This document shows, piece after piece, positions 17,732 through 26,292 of a stretch of DNA of 38,368 nucleotides. Made by a program: the position numbers and the translations under genes. Positions within the stretch are counted from its first letter, which is position 1; each line of letters begins with the position of its first letter. The notes beneath the pieces are model-generated. The model saw only the letters and a list, made by a program, of their open reading frames with translations. It ran no database searches and was not told where the DNA came from. Location: positions 1-38,368 of the forward strand of contig CAZMHF010000017.1 of the NCBI GenBank assembly GCA_964566025.1, written 5' to 3'. The DNA is from RGIG8306 sp964566025 (lineage in GTDB: Bacteria; Bacillota; Clostridia; Lachnospirales; Lachnospiraceae).

Positions 17732-19810
17732 TTACTCTGCATTTTTAGCCGCTTTTTCTATTTCGCGATTTTGGACATCTAATGGTGCTTGCTCATAACG
17801 AGAGAATACATATGAAAACTCACCTATTCCACCCGTAATCGCACGCAAGTCTGTTGAGTAAACATATAACTCTGACATCGGAACATCCGCATGAATAATT
17901 TGCTTTCCACCTGTAATATGATCCATACCAAGTACACGACCACGACGTTTATTCAAATCACCCATAATATCGCCTGCAAAGCGATTTGGTACGGTTACAT
18001 CAAGGGATACGATTGGCTCAAGAAGACAAGGGCCTGCCGCCATCACACCTGTCTTAAATGCATTGACTGCTGCTGTCTTAAATGCAAGCTCCGAAGAATC
18101 TACAGGATGATATTTTCCATCTAATAATGTCGCTTTCACACCCACTACTGGATAACCGGCAATTGGGCCCTTTAGTACAGATTCTTGTAAGCCTTTTTCG
18201 ACCGCTGGGAAATAGTTTTTAGGAACGGCACCACCAACTACTTTTTCTTCAAAAACGTATGGTACTTCTAAATTCCCTGATGGCTCGAAATCCATCACAA
18301 CGACACCATACTGACCGTGTCCTCCAGATTGTTTTTTATGAATACCTTGTGCTTGCGCTTTTTTACGAATCGTTTCTCGATACGCTACACGTGGCTCACT
18401 TAGCTTAATTTGAACTTTATAGCGACTTTCTAGCTTGCTAGCTACAACATCTAATTGTTGCTCTCCAATACCATAAAGAAGCACTTGGCGGTTTTCTGAA
18501 TCATTGACCGTCCATAATGTCATATCTTCTTCCATCAAGCGATGAAGTGCTGATGAGATTTTATCTTCATCTGCTTTATTGATCGCTTTATAGCGTTTTC
18601 CTGTATAAGGAACTGCCGAAACAGGTGGATTGTAAATAACGTTCGCACCCTTTGCGGCAAGTGTATCACCCGTTGTAACGTTGTTTGTCTTAGCTAATGC
18701 ACCGATATCACCTGCACGAAGCTCACTTACTTCGATCGCTTCTTTTCCTCGAAGAATGTATAGTTTGTTAACCTTCTCCTCGGACTCTTGATTAATATTA
18801 TATAAAACTGTGTCTGTTTTAACACAACCTGTTACCACTTTTATGAAAGAATACTTTCCGATAAACGGATCCACCAACGTCTTGAACACTCTAGCACTTA
18901 CATGCTTATCTGGATCGTAATTCAAGGAAATCATCTCTCCACTTTGAATAACCTTACCAAATACAGAGCTTTGTTGTGGGGTAGGGAAGTATTTGTTGAT
19001 CGCTTGTAGAAGCATTTTTGTTCCTTGTGCATTGATTCCTGAGCCCATCAAAATCGGAACAATATTGCCGTTCATCACATTCGCACGAAGTGCTAATGAA
19101 ATTTCTTCGTCAGTAAACTCATCGCCTGAGAAATAACGATCCATAAATTCTTCACTTGTCTCAGCAACCGCTTCCATCAATGCCTCACGAGATGAATTTA
19201 AATGAGTAGAAACGTACTCTGGAATTTCACACTCCTCATAATCACTTCCTGTTGTGAAGCAACGGCCCTTCATCTTAACGACATTTACAAAGCCGATGAA
19301 TTTTTCGTTCTCACGAATAGGAATATGGAATGGTGCTATCTTTCGCCCGAATTTTTCATTTAACGCAATATTGATTTGTCGGAAGCTTGCTTTATCATCG
19401 TCCATGCCTGTAACAAAAAACATACGTGGCAAGTTGTATTTTTCGCAATACTCCCATGCCTTCTCTGTTCCGACTTCGACACCTGATTTTCCATTGACAA
19501 CAATCACCACCGCATCAGCAGCAGCAAGTGCTTCTTCTACTTCTCCCACAAAATCAAAATAGCCTGGTGTATCGAGGAAATTGATTTTGCAATCTTCAAA
19601 CTCAATAGGAACAACAGACATCCCTATCGAAAAGCCACGTTTTTGCTCTTCCTTATCAAAATCACTAATAGTACTGCCGTCTTCAATTGTTCCTTGACGC
19701 TTTAAAACGCCTGTAACGAATGCCATCGCCTCGACCAACGTTGTCTTTCCACAACCACCATGGCCGAGAATTGCGACATTACGCACTTGACTCGATTCAT
19801 AAATCTTCAT
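17732..19810 (-). CDS. Elongation factor G paralogue (translational GTPase)
   Basis: The 692-residue protein has the five-domain plan of EF-G but differs in its nucleotide-binding loops. G1 is GHGGCGKTT (residues 16-24), the switch region is KRGFSIGMS, G3 is DTPGYFDF, and where EF-G has NKMD it reads TGMD (134-137), so the guanine-recognition Asn and Lys are missing. The domain IV/V part (GHGQYGVVVMDFEP, GVKATLLDGKYHPVDSSE, ADVPMSELYVYSTDLRAITGG) is well kept. It resembles the EF-G2-like paralogues common in Clostridia, whose role is unclear. I use the ATG at 19810, nine bases from GGGAGG; a TTG at 19816 is too close. It has its own promoter and terminator. Confidence 0.88.
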   Translation of the reverse strand: MKIYESSQVRNVAILGHGGCGKTTLVEAMAFVTGVLKRQGTIEDGSTISDFDKEEQKRGFSIGMSVVPIEFEDCKINFLDTPGYFDFVGEVEEALAAADAVVIVVNGKSGVEVGTEKAWEYCEKYNLPRMFFVTGMDDDKASFRQINIALNEKFGRKIAPFHIPIRENEKFIGFVNVVKMKGRCFTTGSDYEECEIPEYVSTHLNSSREALMEAVAETSEEFMDRYFSGDEFTDEEISLALRANVMNGNIVPILMGSGINAQGTKMLLQAINKYFPTPQQSSVFGKVIQSGEMISLNYDPDKHVSARVFKTLVDPFIGKYSFIKVVTGCVKTDTVLYNINQESEEKVNKLYILRGKEAIEVSELRAGDIGALAKTNNVTTGDTLAAKGANVIYNPPVSAVPYTGKRYKAINKADEDKISSALHRLMEEDMTLWTVNDSENRQVLLYGIGEQQLDVVASKLESRYKVQIKLSEPRVAYRETIRKKAQAQGIHKKQSGGHGQYGVVVMDFEPSGNLEVPYVFEEKVVGGAVPKNYFPAVEKGLQESVLKGPIAGYPVVGVKATLLDGKYHPVDSSELAFKTAAVNAFKTGVMAAGPCLLEPIVSLDVTVPNRFAGDIMGDLNKRRGRVLGMDHITGGKQIIHADVPMSELYVYSTDLRAITGGIGEFSYVFSRYEQAPLDVQNREIEKAAKNAE

Positions 19811-19860
19811 ATGCAAATGCCTCCCTATATTATATTTTTGTACGAAATAAATCTACACCT

Positions 19861-19889
19861 ATTATACAAAAGTTTGGCAATAATAGCAA
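19861..19889 (-). promoter_or_regulatory. Promoter of the EF-G paralogue gene
   Basis: Minus strand: TTGCTA (889-884 in the last three digits), a 17-base spacer and a perfect TATAAT (866-861). It lies in the 86-base gap between the mutY stop and the EF-G paralogue. Confidence 0.78.
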
Positions 19890-19896
19890 CTACTTT

Positions 19897-21018
19897 TTAT
19901 CGAATAGATGATAAGTACATAACAAATGCCGTAGGCAATGCATATTCTTTTTCAATTTCTTTTTTTGTCACCCACACGCCTTCGCTCGTTAGCACATTTT
20001 CGATTTCCCCCGATACATTTATAAGGATATGATAACCGACCATATGCCATTCTTTATGCGAAAAAATATGCTTATAGTTTTCCAATGCATAAAGCGACGG
20101 ATGTACTGTTTCTTCAAGGATTTCCCTCCACTTTTCTTCCACCATTTCTTTAACTTGTGTTTCATTTAGATGACCATCATACAATGGAAATTGAAACATT
20201 CCCGCTAAAAGACCACTGTTTTCTCTTTTTTCTAAAAGAATTTTATCATTAATTTGATAAATAACGACCGTTTTTTCTTCCATCACACGCTTTGTATTTT
20301 TTATTCGAAGCGGAATGAGTGCCTGCTCCTGATTTTGAAAAGCTAAGCACCAACTATGCAATGGGCACTCCTTGCATAATGGCATTTTATTTGGCTTGCA
20401 AATCATTTCTCCAATTTCCATGATGCCTTGATTAAAACTAGATGAATTAACACCCGATTTCATCAAAACCGTCGTTAGCATTTCCTCTACCCCTTTTTTG
20501 ACCTTTGCATCAAGGACATTTTTCTTATTTCGAATCAAGCGTGAAATAACCCGAAGCACATTTCCATCCACTGCCGCAACAGCCTCACCGTAACAAATAG
20601 AGGCGATTGCACCCGCCGTATAGCTTCCAATCCCCGGCAATTTGATAAGCTCTTGGTATGTTTTAGGCAATGCATTTTCATTTGATTCGTTTAAAATGAG
20701 TGCCGCCTTTTTTAAATTTCGTGCACGCGAATAATACCCCAAACCTTCCCAGAGTTTCATTAGCTTCTCATCCTCTACAAGCGCCAACGCTTCAACATTT
20801 GGAAGCAGCTTCATGAAACGTCGATAATACTTTCTTACAGCCTCAATCCTTGTTTGCTGTAGCATAATTTCAGAAACCCATACATGATAAGGGTCATTAT
20901 CTTTTCTCCATGGTAAATCTCTTTTATGAAGCTCATAATACTCCACGACTTTTGGAGCCACATCACAAATCAATTTTTCTGCTTCTATTAAATTGCCCTC
21001 GTATAGTTTCCTAGCCAT
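19897..21018 (-). CDS. mutY: A/G-specific adenine DNA glycosylase
   Basis: MutY removes adenine mispaired with 8-oxoguanine. The 373-residue protein shows LPWRKDNDPYHVWVSEIML with catalytic Glu50, the helix-hairpin-helix LPGIGSYTAGAIAS, the catalytic Asp in VAAVDGNVLRV, and a [4Fe-4S] loop with cysteines spaced C-x7-C-x2-C-x5-C (CKPNKMPLC KECPLHSWC). A C-terminal NUDIX-like domain follows (LLEKRENSGLLAGMFQFPL), which recognises 8-oxoG. The start at 21018 overlaps the upstream peptidase gene by 31 bases and has GAGG ten bases before it, so translation is probably coupled. Confidence 0.95.
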   Translation of the reverse strand: MARKLYEGNLIEAEKLICDVAPKVVEYYELHKRDLPWRKDNDPYHVWVSEIMLQQTRIEAVRKYYRRFMKLLPNVEALALVEDEKLMKLWEGLGYYSRARNLKKAALILNESNENALPKTYQELIKLPGIGSYTAGAIASICYGEAVAAVDGNVLRVISRLIRNKKNVLDAKVKKGVEEMLTTVLMKSGVNSSSFNQGIMEIGEMICKPNKMPLCKECPLHSWCLAFQNQEQALIPLRIKNTKRVMEEKTVVIYQINDKILLEKRENSGLLAGMFQFPLYDGHLNETQVKEMVEEKWREILEETVHPSLYALENYKHIFSHKEWHMVGYHILINVSGEIENVLTSEGVWVTKKEIEKEYALPTAFVMYLSSIR

Positions 21019-22787
21019 TGTTTTTCATCCTCTTTCATATGTGGGGATAATTGCTGATACACCGTTTTATGATACTCATTAATTCGCTCCCTATCCACTT
21101 TCGACAGTTTCGTCACATCAATCGCTTCTAGATCAATCGGCGCAAGTGTAATGATTTCAAACTCCATAAATTGACCATACTCATTGTGAATCGGCATCTT
21201 TTTGCACAACAATTCATTTTCAATACGAATGCCAAACTCACCTTCTAAATACACGCCTGGTTCATCCGTCGTAATCATACCTTCTTCTAATACAGCACTA
21301 TTGCATGTATCATCTAGCATCTTCCATCTAAAATTATTCGGTCCTTCATGAACACTTAACAAATGGCCTATTCCATGTCCCGTTCCACATTTATAATCAA
21401 GTCCTAATTCCCATAGAGGCCCGCGTGCAAGAACATCCAAATTCGCTCCACGCACACCATGTAAAAACCGACAATGTGCAAGGTTCATATGCCCTTTTAG
21501 CACCGCCGTATATAGCTCTTTCATTTTAGAAGACACCTTACCAATCGCAATCGTACGTGTAATGTCCGTACTGCCTTGCGCATAATGCGCTCCTGAATCA
21601 ACCAATAAAAAGTTACCCTCTTTTATATTCACTGGCTTTTCGCGTTCCGCTTGATAATGCATCATAGCCCCATTTTCGCCATACGCGCAAATCGTTTCAA
21701 AGCTCAAATCAATAAAATCTTCTTGTTCTTTTCGAAGCGCTAACAATTTCTCTTGCGCTTCTATTTCCGTAACAGTGCGTTTTTTCGTTTCCTCTTTTAT
21801 AAAATGCAAAAAGCGCGCACACGCAATGCCATCTTTAATATGCGCTACTTTTGTTTGCGCAATTTCTTTTTCATTTTTAATGGCCTTCATTTTTTCAGAT
21901 GGATTAATCGTATGAATGATTTGCCTGTTTTCTTCTAATAACTGTAGCAATCGCGTGTTTATCTTTTGCTTATCTAGGAATACGTTTTTACATTGCTCGC
22001 AGTCTATGTAGCTGGCTATATCATAAATCTCATGATAGTCTTTTATAAAAATGCCATCATCTCGCAATTGCATCATTTCCTTTTTAGTTAAGACATTTTC
22101 ATATAAAAACACAATCGCTTCGGTTTTCTTAATAACCAAATATGCATATGACACGGGAACATGCTTTATGTCGTTTCCACGCATATTTAAAACCCACATA
22201 ACATCTTCTAAGGACGATACGATATGCACATCACTTTCGCTTTGAATAATCTCCTTGCGAATTCGATTTATCTTGCTAACTCTTGTTTCTCCTACCATAG
22301 ATTCCTCTAGCAAGTAGGCTTTTTGTGGAATAATTGGTGGGCGATCTAACCATATTCGATGAATGATTTGCGCATCTATGTTAAAACGAATATTCTTTTT
22401 GTTTAATCGTTTCGTTAGCTTTTCATAATCACTATGGCTAACAACACTTCCATCAAGTCCAAGAACACTACCCTTTTGCAATGTTTTTTCAAGATATTCA
22501 TATAAGTTTGGAACACCTTCATCACCTAATCTGTATAATTCAATACATGTATCTTTTAATTGATTTTCCGCCTGAATAAAATAGCGTCCATCTGTCCATA
22601 GAATAGCCTTTTCACGCGTGATAACTAAAAAACCTGCACTCCCTGTAAAACCACTCATAAATTCACGCACCTTATAAAAGGGCGCAATATATTCCGATAA
22701 ATGTGGATCTGCTGTCGGAGTATAATAGGCATCTATTTTCTCTTCAATCATATATTTTCTGAATTGTTCGATTCGTTTATTAATCAT
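20988..22787 (-). CDS. pepP: Xaa-Pro aminopeptidase (M24B family, three-domain type)
   Basis: The enzyme releases an N-terminal residue that precedes proline. The 599-residue protein has two creatinase-like N-terminal domains (TPTADPHLSEYIAPFYK, GSAGFLVITREKAILWTDGRYF) and a C-terminal pita-bread catalytic domain with all five metal ligands in context: LVDSGAHYAQGSTDITRTI (two Asp), GTGHGIGHLLSVHEGP (His), ITTDEPGVYLEGEFGIRIENELL (two Glu). The length and three-domain plan match the eukaryotic APP1-like subgroup rather than the shorter E. coli PepP. It is cytosolic, with no signal peptide. It overlaps mutY; a clear promoter is not seen. Confidence 0.9.
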   Translation of the reverse strand: MINKRIEQFRKYMIEEKIDAYYTPTADPHLSEYIAPFYKVREFMSGFTGSAGFLVITREKAILWTDGRYFIQAENQLKDTCIELYRLGDEGVPNLYEYLEKTLQKGSVLGLDGSVVSHSDYEKLTKRLNKKNIRFNIDAQIIHRIWLDRPPIIPQKAYLLEESMVGETRVSKINRIRKEIIQSESDVHIVSSLEDVMWVLNMRGNDIKHVPVSYAYLVIKKTEAIVFLYENVLTKKEMMQLRDDGIFIKDYHEIYDIASYIDCEQCKNVFLDKQKINTRLLQLLEENRQIIHTINPSEKMKAIKNEKEIAQTKVAHIKDGIACARFLHFIKEETKKRTVTEIEAQEKLLALRKEQEDFIDLSFETICAYGENGAMMHYQAEREKPVNIKEGNFLLVDSGAHYAQGSTDITRTIAIGKVSSKMKELYTAVLKGHMNLAHCRFLHGVRGANLDVLARGPLWELGLDYKCGTGHGIGHLLSVHEGPNNFRWKMLDDTCNSAVLEEGMITTDEPGVYLEGEFGIRIENELLCKKMPIHNEYGQFMEFEIITLAPIDLEAIDVTKLSKVDRERINEYHKTVYQQLSPHMKEDEKQWLGNYTRAI

Positions 22788-22813
22788 TGTTGATTCCTTT
22801 TATGTATTTGATT

Positions 22814-22848
22814 AAAAATCCCCAAGCATTTTATTTGCTTAGGGATTT
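22814..22848 (-). terminator. Terminator of the ECF transporter gene
   Basis: Minus-strand stem AAATCCCTAAGCA / TGCTTGGGGATTT with one U-G pair and a short AT loop, followed by Ts. It lies between the S-component stop and the peptidase gene. Confidence 0.85.
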
Positions 22849-22885
22849 ATGTTTAATAGCCAAGCGACTATATTTATTCGTAGCT

Positions 22886-23491
22886 TTATTCGTAGCTTCT
22901 TTGTAGCCTAAAAAGTGCCATACAGACTGGAACAGCAATCACAATACTTGCGACAATTTCTGGGATACCATTTGTAATAACGGTCGCTCCTACAATTGCT
23001 AACATTGTCTTTCCTGCAACTGTTGCGTATTGTTCGCCAAAAAACAACCAAATACCACCCATAACAAGTATCGTGTTTATTAATGAACCAATGCTTGCTG
23101 AAATTGCTATCGCAAGTCCTTGTTTTTTTGGCATCATCTTGTGTAACAATTGATAACTTAGGGCTGCTGATGTGCCAACAAGAATACGTGGAACAAGGCA
23201 AATCAATAGACTTCCAAAGTTCCCTCCTTCTTTTAGCGGTGTAAATACAAATGCTACTGGTGATGCTAGTAAATTTGTTGACCATACGATCAAGCTAAAA
23301 ATACCTGCCATCAATCCCATTGCACTTCCTGCTGCTACCCCCATCGAAATGCCCGTAATAATTACGGGAATCATTGCCAATGTCGCCACCAATGGCCCAA
23401 TGGGAATCTGTCCTAATGTTGTAAAACAGAAAATAGCCAAAATGGCGAGCAACAAAGAGAACTTCGTCGTGCTAACTAATTTTTTTTTCAT
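22886..23491 (-). CDS. ECF transporter S component (substrate-binding membrane protein)
   Basis: The 201-residue protein is very hydrophobic, with about six membrane segments. It shows the N-terminal AILAIFCFTTLGQIPIGPLVATLAMIPVIITG and GVAAGSAMGLMAGIFSLI patterns seen in S components of energy-coupling-factor vitamin transporters. These bind a vitamin or metal-chelate substrate and use a shared EcfA1A2T module, which is not encoded here. The substrate cannot be told; a pantothenate- or CoA-precursor-like role is possible but unsupported. It has its own promoter just behind rnfB and its own terminator. The last codons are duplicated in tandem across the stop (SYE-stop twice). Confidence 0.82.
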   Translation of the reverse strand: MKKKLVSTTKFSLLLAILAIFCFTTLGQIPIGPLVATLAMIPVIITGISMGVAAGSAMGLMAGIFSLIVWSTNLLASPVAFVFTPLKEGGNFGSLLICLVPRILVGTSAALSYQLLHKMMPKKQGLAIAISASIGSLINTILVMGGIWLFFGEQYATVAGKTMLAIVGATVITNGIPEIVASIVIAVPVCMALFRLQRSYE

Positions 23492-23551
23492 CGTACATTA
23501 CCTCTTTTACATAAGCTACTATTCTTCCTTGCGAAGATACAGTGCACTCTC

Positions 23552-23580
23552 TTTATAGCATAAAATAGGCTCAATGTAAA
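23552..23580 (-). promoter_or_regulatory. Promoter of the ECF S-component gene
   Basis: Minus strand: TTTACA (580-575 in the last three digits), a 17-base spacer and TATAAA (557-552). It begins four bases after the rnfB stop codon. No terminator separates it from the rnf operon, so read-through is possible. Confidence 0.72.
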
Positions 23581-23583
23581 TGC

Positions 23584-24390
23584 TTACGTCGTTTCCATAA
23601 CCCTATTGATGCATTTTGTTGGACATTTTGCTACACATGCACCACAGTCGGTACACTTGGTATAATCAAAGCTTGGCAAATTGTCTTTCATAACAATTGC
23701 ACCATTTTCACACGCTCTAACACATAATGAACATGCGATACAACCGACTTGACACGCCTCTTTCACCGTTTTACCTTTGTCATGTGAAGAGCATCGTGCT
23801 ATCACAGGCGTGTTTTCAGAAACAAATGAAATCAACTCATTTGGACAGGTTCGAATACACACGCCACATGCTACACATAAAGTAGGATCCACGATTGCAA
23901 TTCCTCTTTCTATACGAATCGCATCATATTCGCAGGCTTTTTTACAACTACCAAAACCAAGACAACCAACTTCACAAACCTTTGCGCTATTGCCTGGAGC
24001 TGTTTTGGCAAACTTGCAATCCATATCGCCGTGATAGGTATACTTTCGTTTGGCAACCTCGCAATCACCACCACATGAAACAAATGCAACTTTTCGCTCT
24101 ACCTCTCCTACTTCTTGCCCTAACAAAACAGCCAAATTCTCAATTAATGCTTTTCCTCCTACTGGACAAACCGTAATTGGCGCATTTTCATTGGCAATTT
24201 CCTTTGCCACCGCATCACAACTAGCAAATCCACAACCGCCGCAATTATTGCCCGGAAGTAGCTCTCTTATTTGAAGTTCCTTTTCATCTACATTTATTTT
24301 AAATTTGTCATTGGCAATTCCTAATACAATTCCGATTAATAATCCAATGATACTAACAATAAGTGTCGCAGTTACGATTGGTATCCACAT
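23584..24390 (-). CDS. rnfB: Rnf complex subunit B (multi-cluster ferredoxin-like subunit)
   Basis: RnfB takes electrons from ferredoxin and passes them into the Rnf membrane complex. The 268-residue protein starts with one membrane helix (5-25), followed by the RnfB-type cluster loop NNCGGCGFASCDAVA...TVCPVGG. Then come four ferredoxin-like cysteine groups: CEVGCLGFGSCKKAC, CVACGVCIRTCP, CQVGCIACSLCVRAC and CTDCGACVAKCP. This is a typical clostridial RnfB. It is the last gene of the rnfCDGEAB operon and starts 11 bases after rnfA. Confidence 0.95.
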   Translation of the reverse strand: MWIPIVTATLIVSIIGLLIGIVLGIANDKFKINVDEKELQIRELLPGNNCGGCGFASCDAVAKEIANENAPITVCPVGGKALIENLAVLLGQEVGEVERKVAFVSCGGDCEVAKRKYTYHGDMDCKFAKTAPGNSAKVCEVGCLGFGSCKKACEYDAIRIERGIAIVDPTLCVACGVCIRTCPNELISFVSENTPVIARCSSHDKGKTVKEACQVGCIACSLCVRACENGAIVMKDNLPSFDYTKCTDCGACVAKCPTKCINRVMETT

Positions 24391-24401
24391 ATCACAGCCT
24401 C

Positions 24402-24977
24402 CTACAATAAGCCGGCAAATCCTGTAAAGGCAATTGCCATAAGTCCCGCCGCTAATAATACTGACGGTGTTCCTCTAAATGGTTTTGGTATATCGCTGTT
24501 TTCTGTTCTTTCACGAATACTCGCCATTAGTATAATCGCTAATGTAAATCCTGCACCAACGCCAATTCCATGAACGGTTCCTTTTAAAACAGAATACTCT
24601 TTTTGGACATTCATAAGTGCCACACCCAATACAGCGCAATTTGTTGTAATCAACGGTAAATATACGCCTAATGCTCTAAACAATACAGGGCTATACTTTT
24701 TCAAAAATAGCTCCACCAATTGTACAAGTGCTGCAATCACAATAATAAACACAATGGTTTGCAAATATACTAAGTCTAGCTTAACAAGAATAAATTTGTT
24801 AATGAGCCCTGTGATAAAAGATGAAAGTATCGTCACAAATGTAACGGCTCCTCCCATACCAATCGCTGTTTTTGTTTGTTTTGATACACCTAGAAAGGCA
24901 CAAATTCCGAGAAATTGATTTAGGATAACGTTGTTTACAAGGGCTGCACCAATAATCAATAAAATAAATTCTTTCAT
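24402..24977 (-). CDS. rnfA: Rnf complex subunit A (membrane)
   Basis: This 191-residue integral membrane protein has about six helices. The conserved half-helix motifs are NNVILNQFLGICAFLGVS near the N-terminus and ITTNCAVLGVALMNV in the second half; each offers a Cys of the membrane Fe-S cluster shared with RnfE. FTLAIILMASIRER follows. It overlaps the end of rnfE by four bases, so translation is coupled. Together with RnfE it forms the core through which ions are thought to move. Confidence 0.95.
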   Translation of the reverse strand: MKEFILLIIGAALVNNVILNQFLGICAFLGVSKQTKTAIGMGGAVTFVTILSSFITGLINKFILVKLDLVYLQTIVFIIVIAALVQLVELFLKKYSPVLFRALGVYLPLITTNCAVLGVALMNVQKEYSVLKGTVHGIGVGAGFTLAIILMASIRERTENSDIPKPFRGTPSVLLAAGLMAIAFTGFAGLL

Positions 24978-25657
24978 TTTTTATCCCCCTGACCATTTGT
25001 TTCACAGCTTAGATTATGACAATTTAAACAACCTTCTTTGCAATGCTCTTGATTTAGCTTTCCGTGTTTTTTGATCTTAACTGCATTTTGTATGGCCACT
25101 AAAAATGCCATAACGAAAAATGCACCTGGGGCTAAAATCATAATGGCCATCGGTTGAAATTGTGATGGCATACACTTTACGCCAAAAATCATTCCAGCGC
25201 CAAGAAGCTCCCTTACAATACCAATCAATGTCAAACCAATCGTAAATCCAATTCCCATACCAAGACCGTCAAAAGCAGACAATAATACACCATTTTTTGA
25301 GGCATACGATTCGGCACGACCTAGAATGATACAATTAACCACGATAAGCGGAATATAAATACCTAAGCTCTCATATAAACTCGGCAAATACGCTTCTAAT
25401 AATAATTGCGCTGTTGTCACAAGTGAGGCAACAATTACAATATAGGCAGGGATTCGAACGCAACTAGGGATAATTTTTCGCAATAACGATATAATCATAT
25501 TTGATAAAACCAATACGGCTAATGTCGTCAGCCCCATCCCCAAACCGTTTGTGGCACTTGTCGTAACGGCCAACGTCGGACACATTCCTAACATCAATAC
25601 AAAAATAGGATTTTCTTTGATAATTCCATTATATAAACGTTCAATATATCGACTCAT
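24974..25657 (-). CDS. rnfE: Rnf complex subunit E (membrane) with a cysteine-rich tail
   Basis: The membrane partner of RnfA, 227 residues. It shows NPIFVLMLGMCPTLAVTTSA and IPLIVVNCIILGRAESYASKNG, the paired cysteine half-helices, and GIGFTIGLTLIGIVRELLG. After the last helix (FFVMAFLVAIQNAVKIK) comes a tail with CKEGCLNCHNLSC, cysteines spaced C-x3-C-x2-C-x4-C. I do not know this pattern as a fixed RnfE feature. It could bind a metal or an extra Fe-S centre. It starts eight bases after rnfG and overlaps rnfA. Confidence 0.94.
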   Translation of the reverse strand: MSRYIERLYNGIIKENPIFVLMLGMCPTLAVTTSATNGLGMGLTTLAVLVLSNMIISLLRKIIPSCVRIPAYIVIVASLVTTAQLLLEAYLPSLYESLGIYIPLIVVNCIILGRAESYASKNGVLLSAFDGLGMGIGFTIGLTLIGIVRELLGAGMIFGVKCMPSQFQPMAIMILAPGAFFVMAFLVAIQNAVKIKKHGKLNQEHCKEGCLNCHNLSCETNGQGDKK

Positions 25658-25665
25658 GCACCCTC

Positions 25666-26292
25666 CTATTCTTGAAGCTTATACGCCATTACTAAACACG
25701 CATTCACTGCATTTGTTACTGCGTTAGATGAAATGGTCGCTCCACTAACGGAATCAATTTCATTTTCCTTAGTCGCTCCATTTTTCGTAACAACAAACGA
25801 CTCGACATTTTTATTTTCATATTGTTTTCTAAATGTCTCAGCCGTTACTTTCATACCAAGACCTGGCGTTTCGCTAATCGCAAGAATTTCTACACCTGTA
25901 ATGGTTTTTTCTTTTGAGAAGCCAACAAGCAATGAAATATCTCCGCCGTAACCTTCTTTTGACGTAGCCAATGCTACATAACCAATTATATTTTCGCTTG
26001 CATCAACGGCTTTTCGCATTTCCGTCACGATAACATTTTTTAAGCCTGCTTCTGCTAGATAACTTGCCTCATTACTTACTAGTTCTTTTGTTTCCTCGTC
26101 TGCTATAAATGAATCCGCTTCTTTGCAAACTTTTTTGAATGCTTCGTTTTGCTCTTTTTCTTTTTTTTCAGCGATAACATTTTGTGTCATTTGGTGTACA
26201 CCAGCTAATAAAACGCCTGCAATAAGTGTTATCGCGCACAAAATGGAAGCATCTTTTATAATACGCAAGATATTTGATTTTTCTTTTTTCAT
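25666..26292 (-). CDS. rnfG: Rnf complex subunit G (FMN-binding, extracytoplasmic)
   Basis: RnfG carries a covalently bound FMN on the outer face of the membrane. The 208-residue protein has one N-terminal helix (about 15-35), then an FMN-binding domain with GYGGDISLLVGFS, ISETPGLGMKV and the attachment motif DSVSGATISSNAV, where FMN is linked to the Thr of SGAT. It overlaps rnfD by four bases (ATGA). Confidence 0.95.
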   Translation of the reverse strand: MKKEKSNILRIIKDASILCAITLIAGVLLAGVHQMTQNVIAEKKEKEQNEAFKKVCKEADSFIADEETKELVSNEASYLAEAGLKNVIVTEMRKAVDASENIIGYVALATSKEGYGGDISLLVGFSKEKTITGVEILAISETPGLGMKVTAETFRKQYENKNVESFVVTKNGATKENEIDSVSGATISSNAVTNAVNACLVMAYKLQE

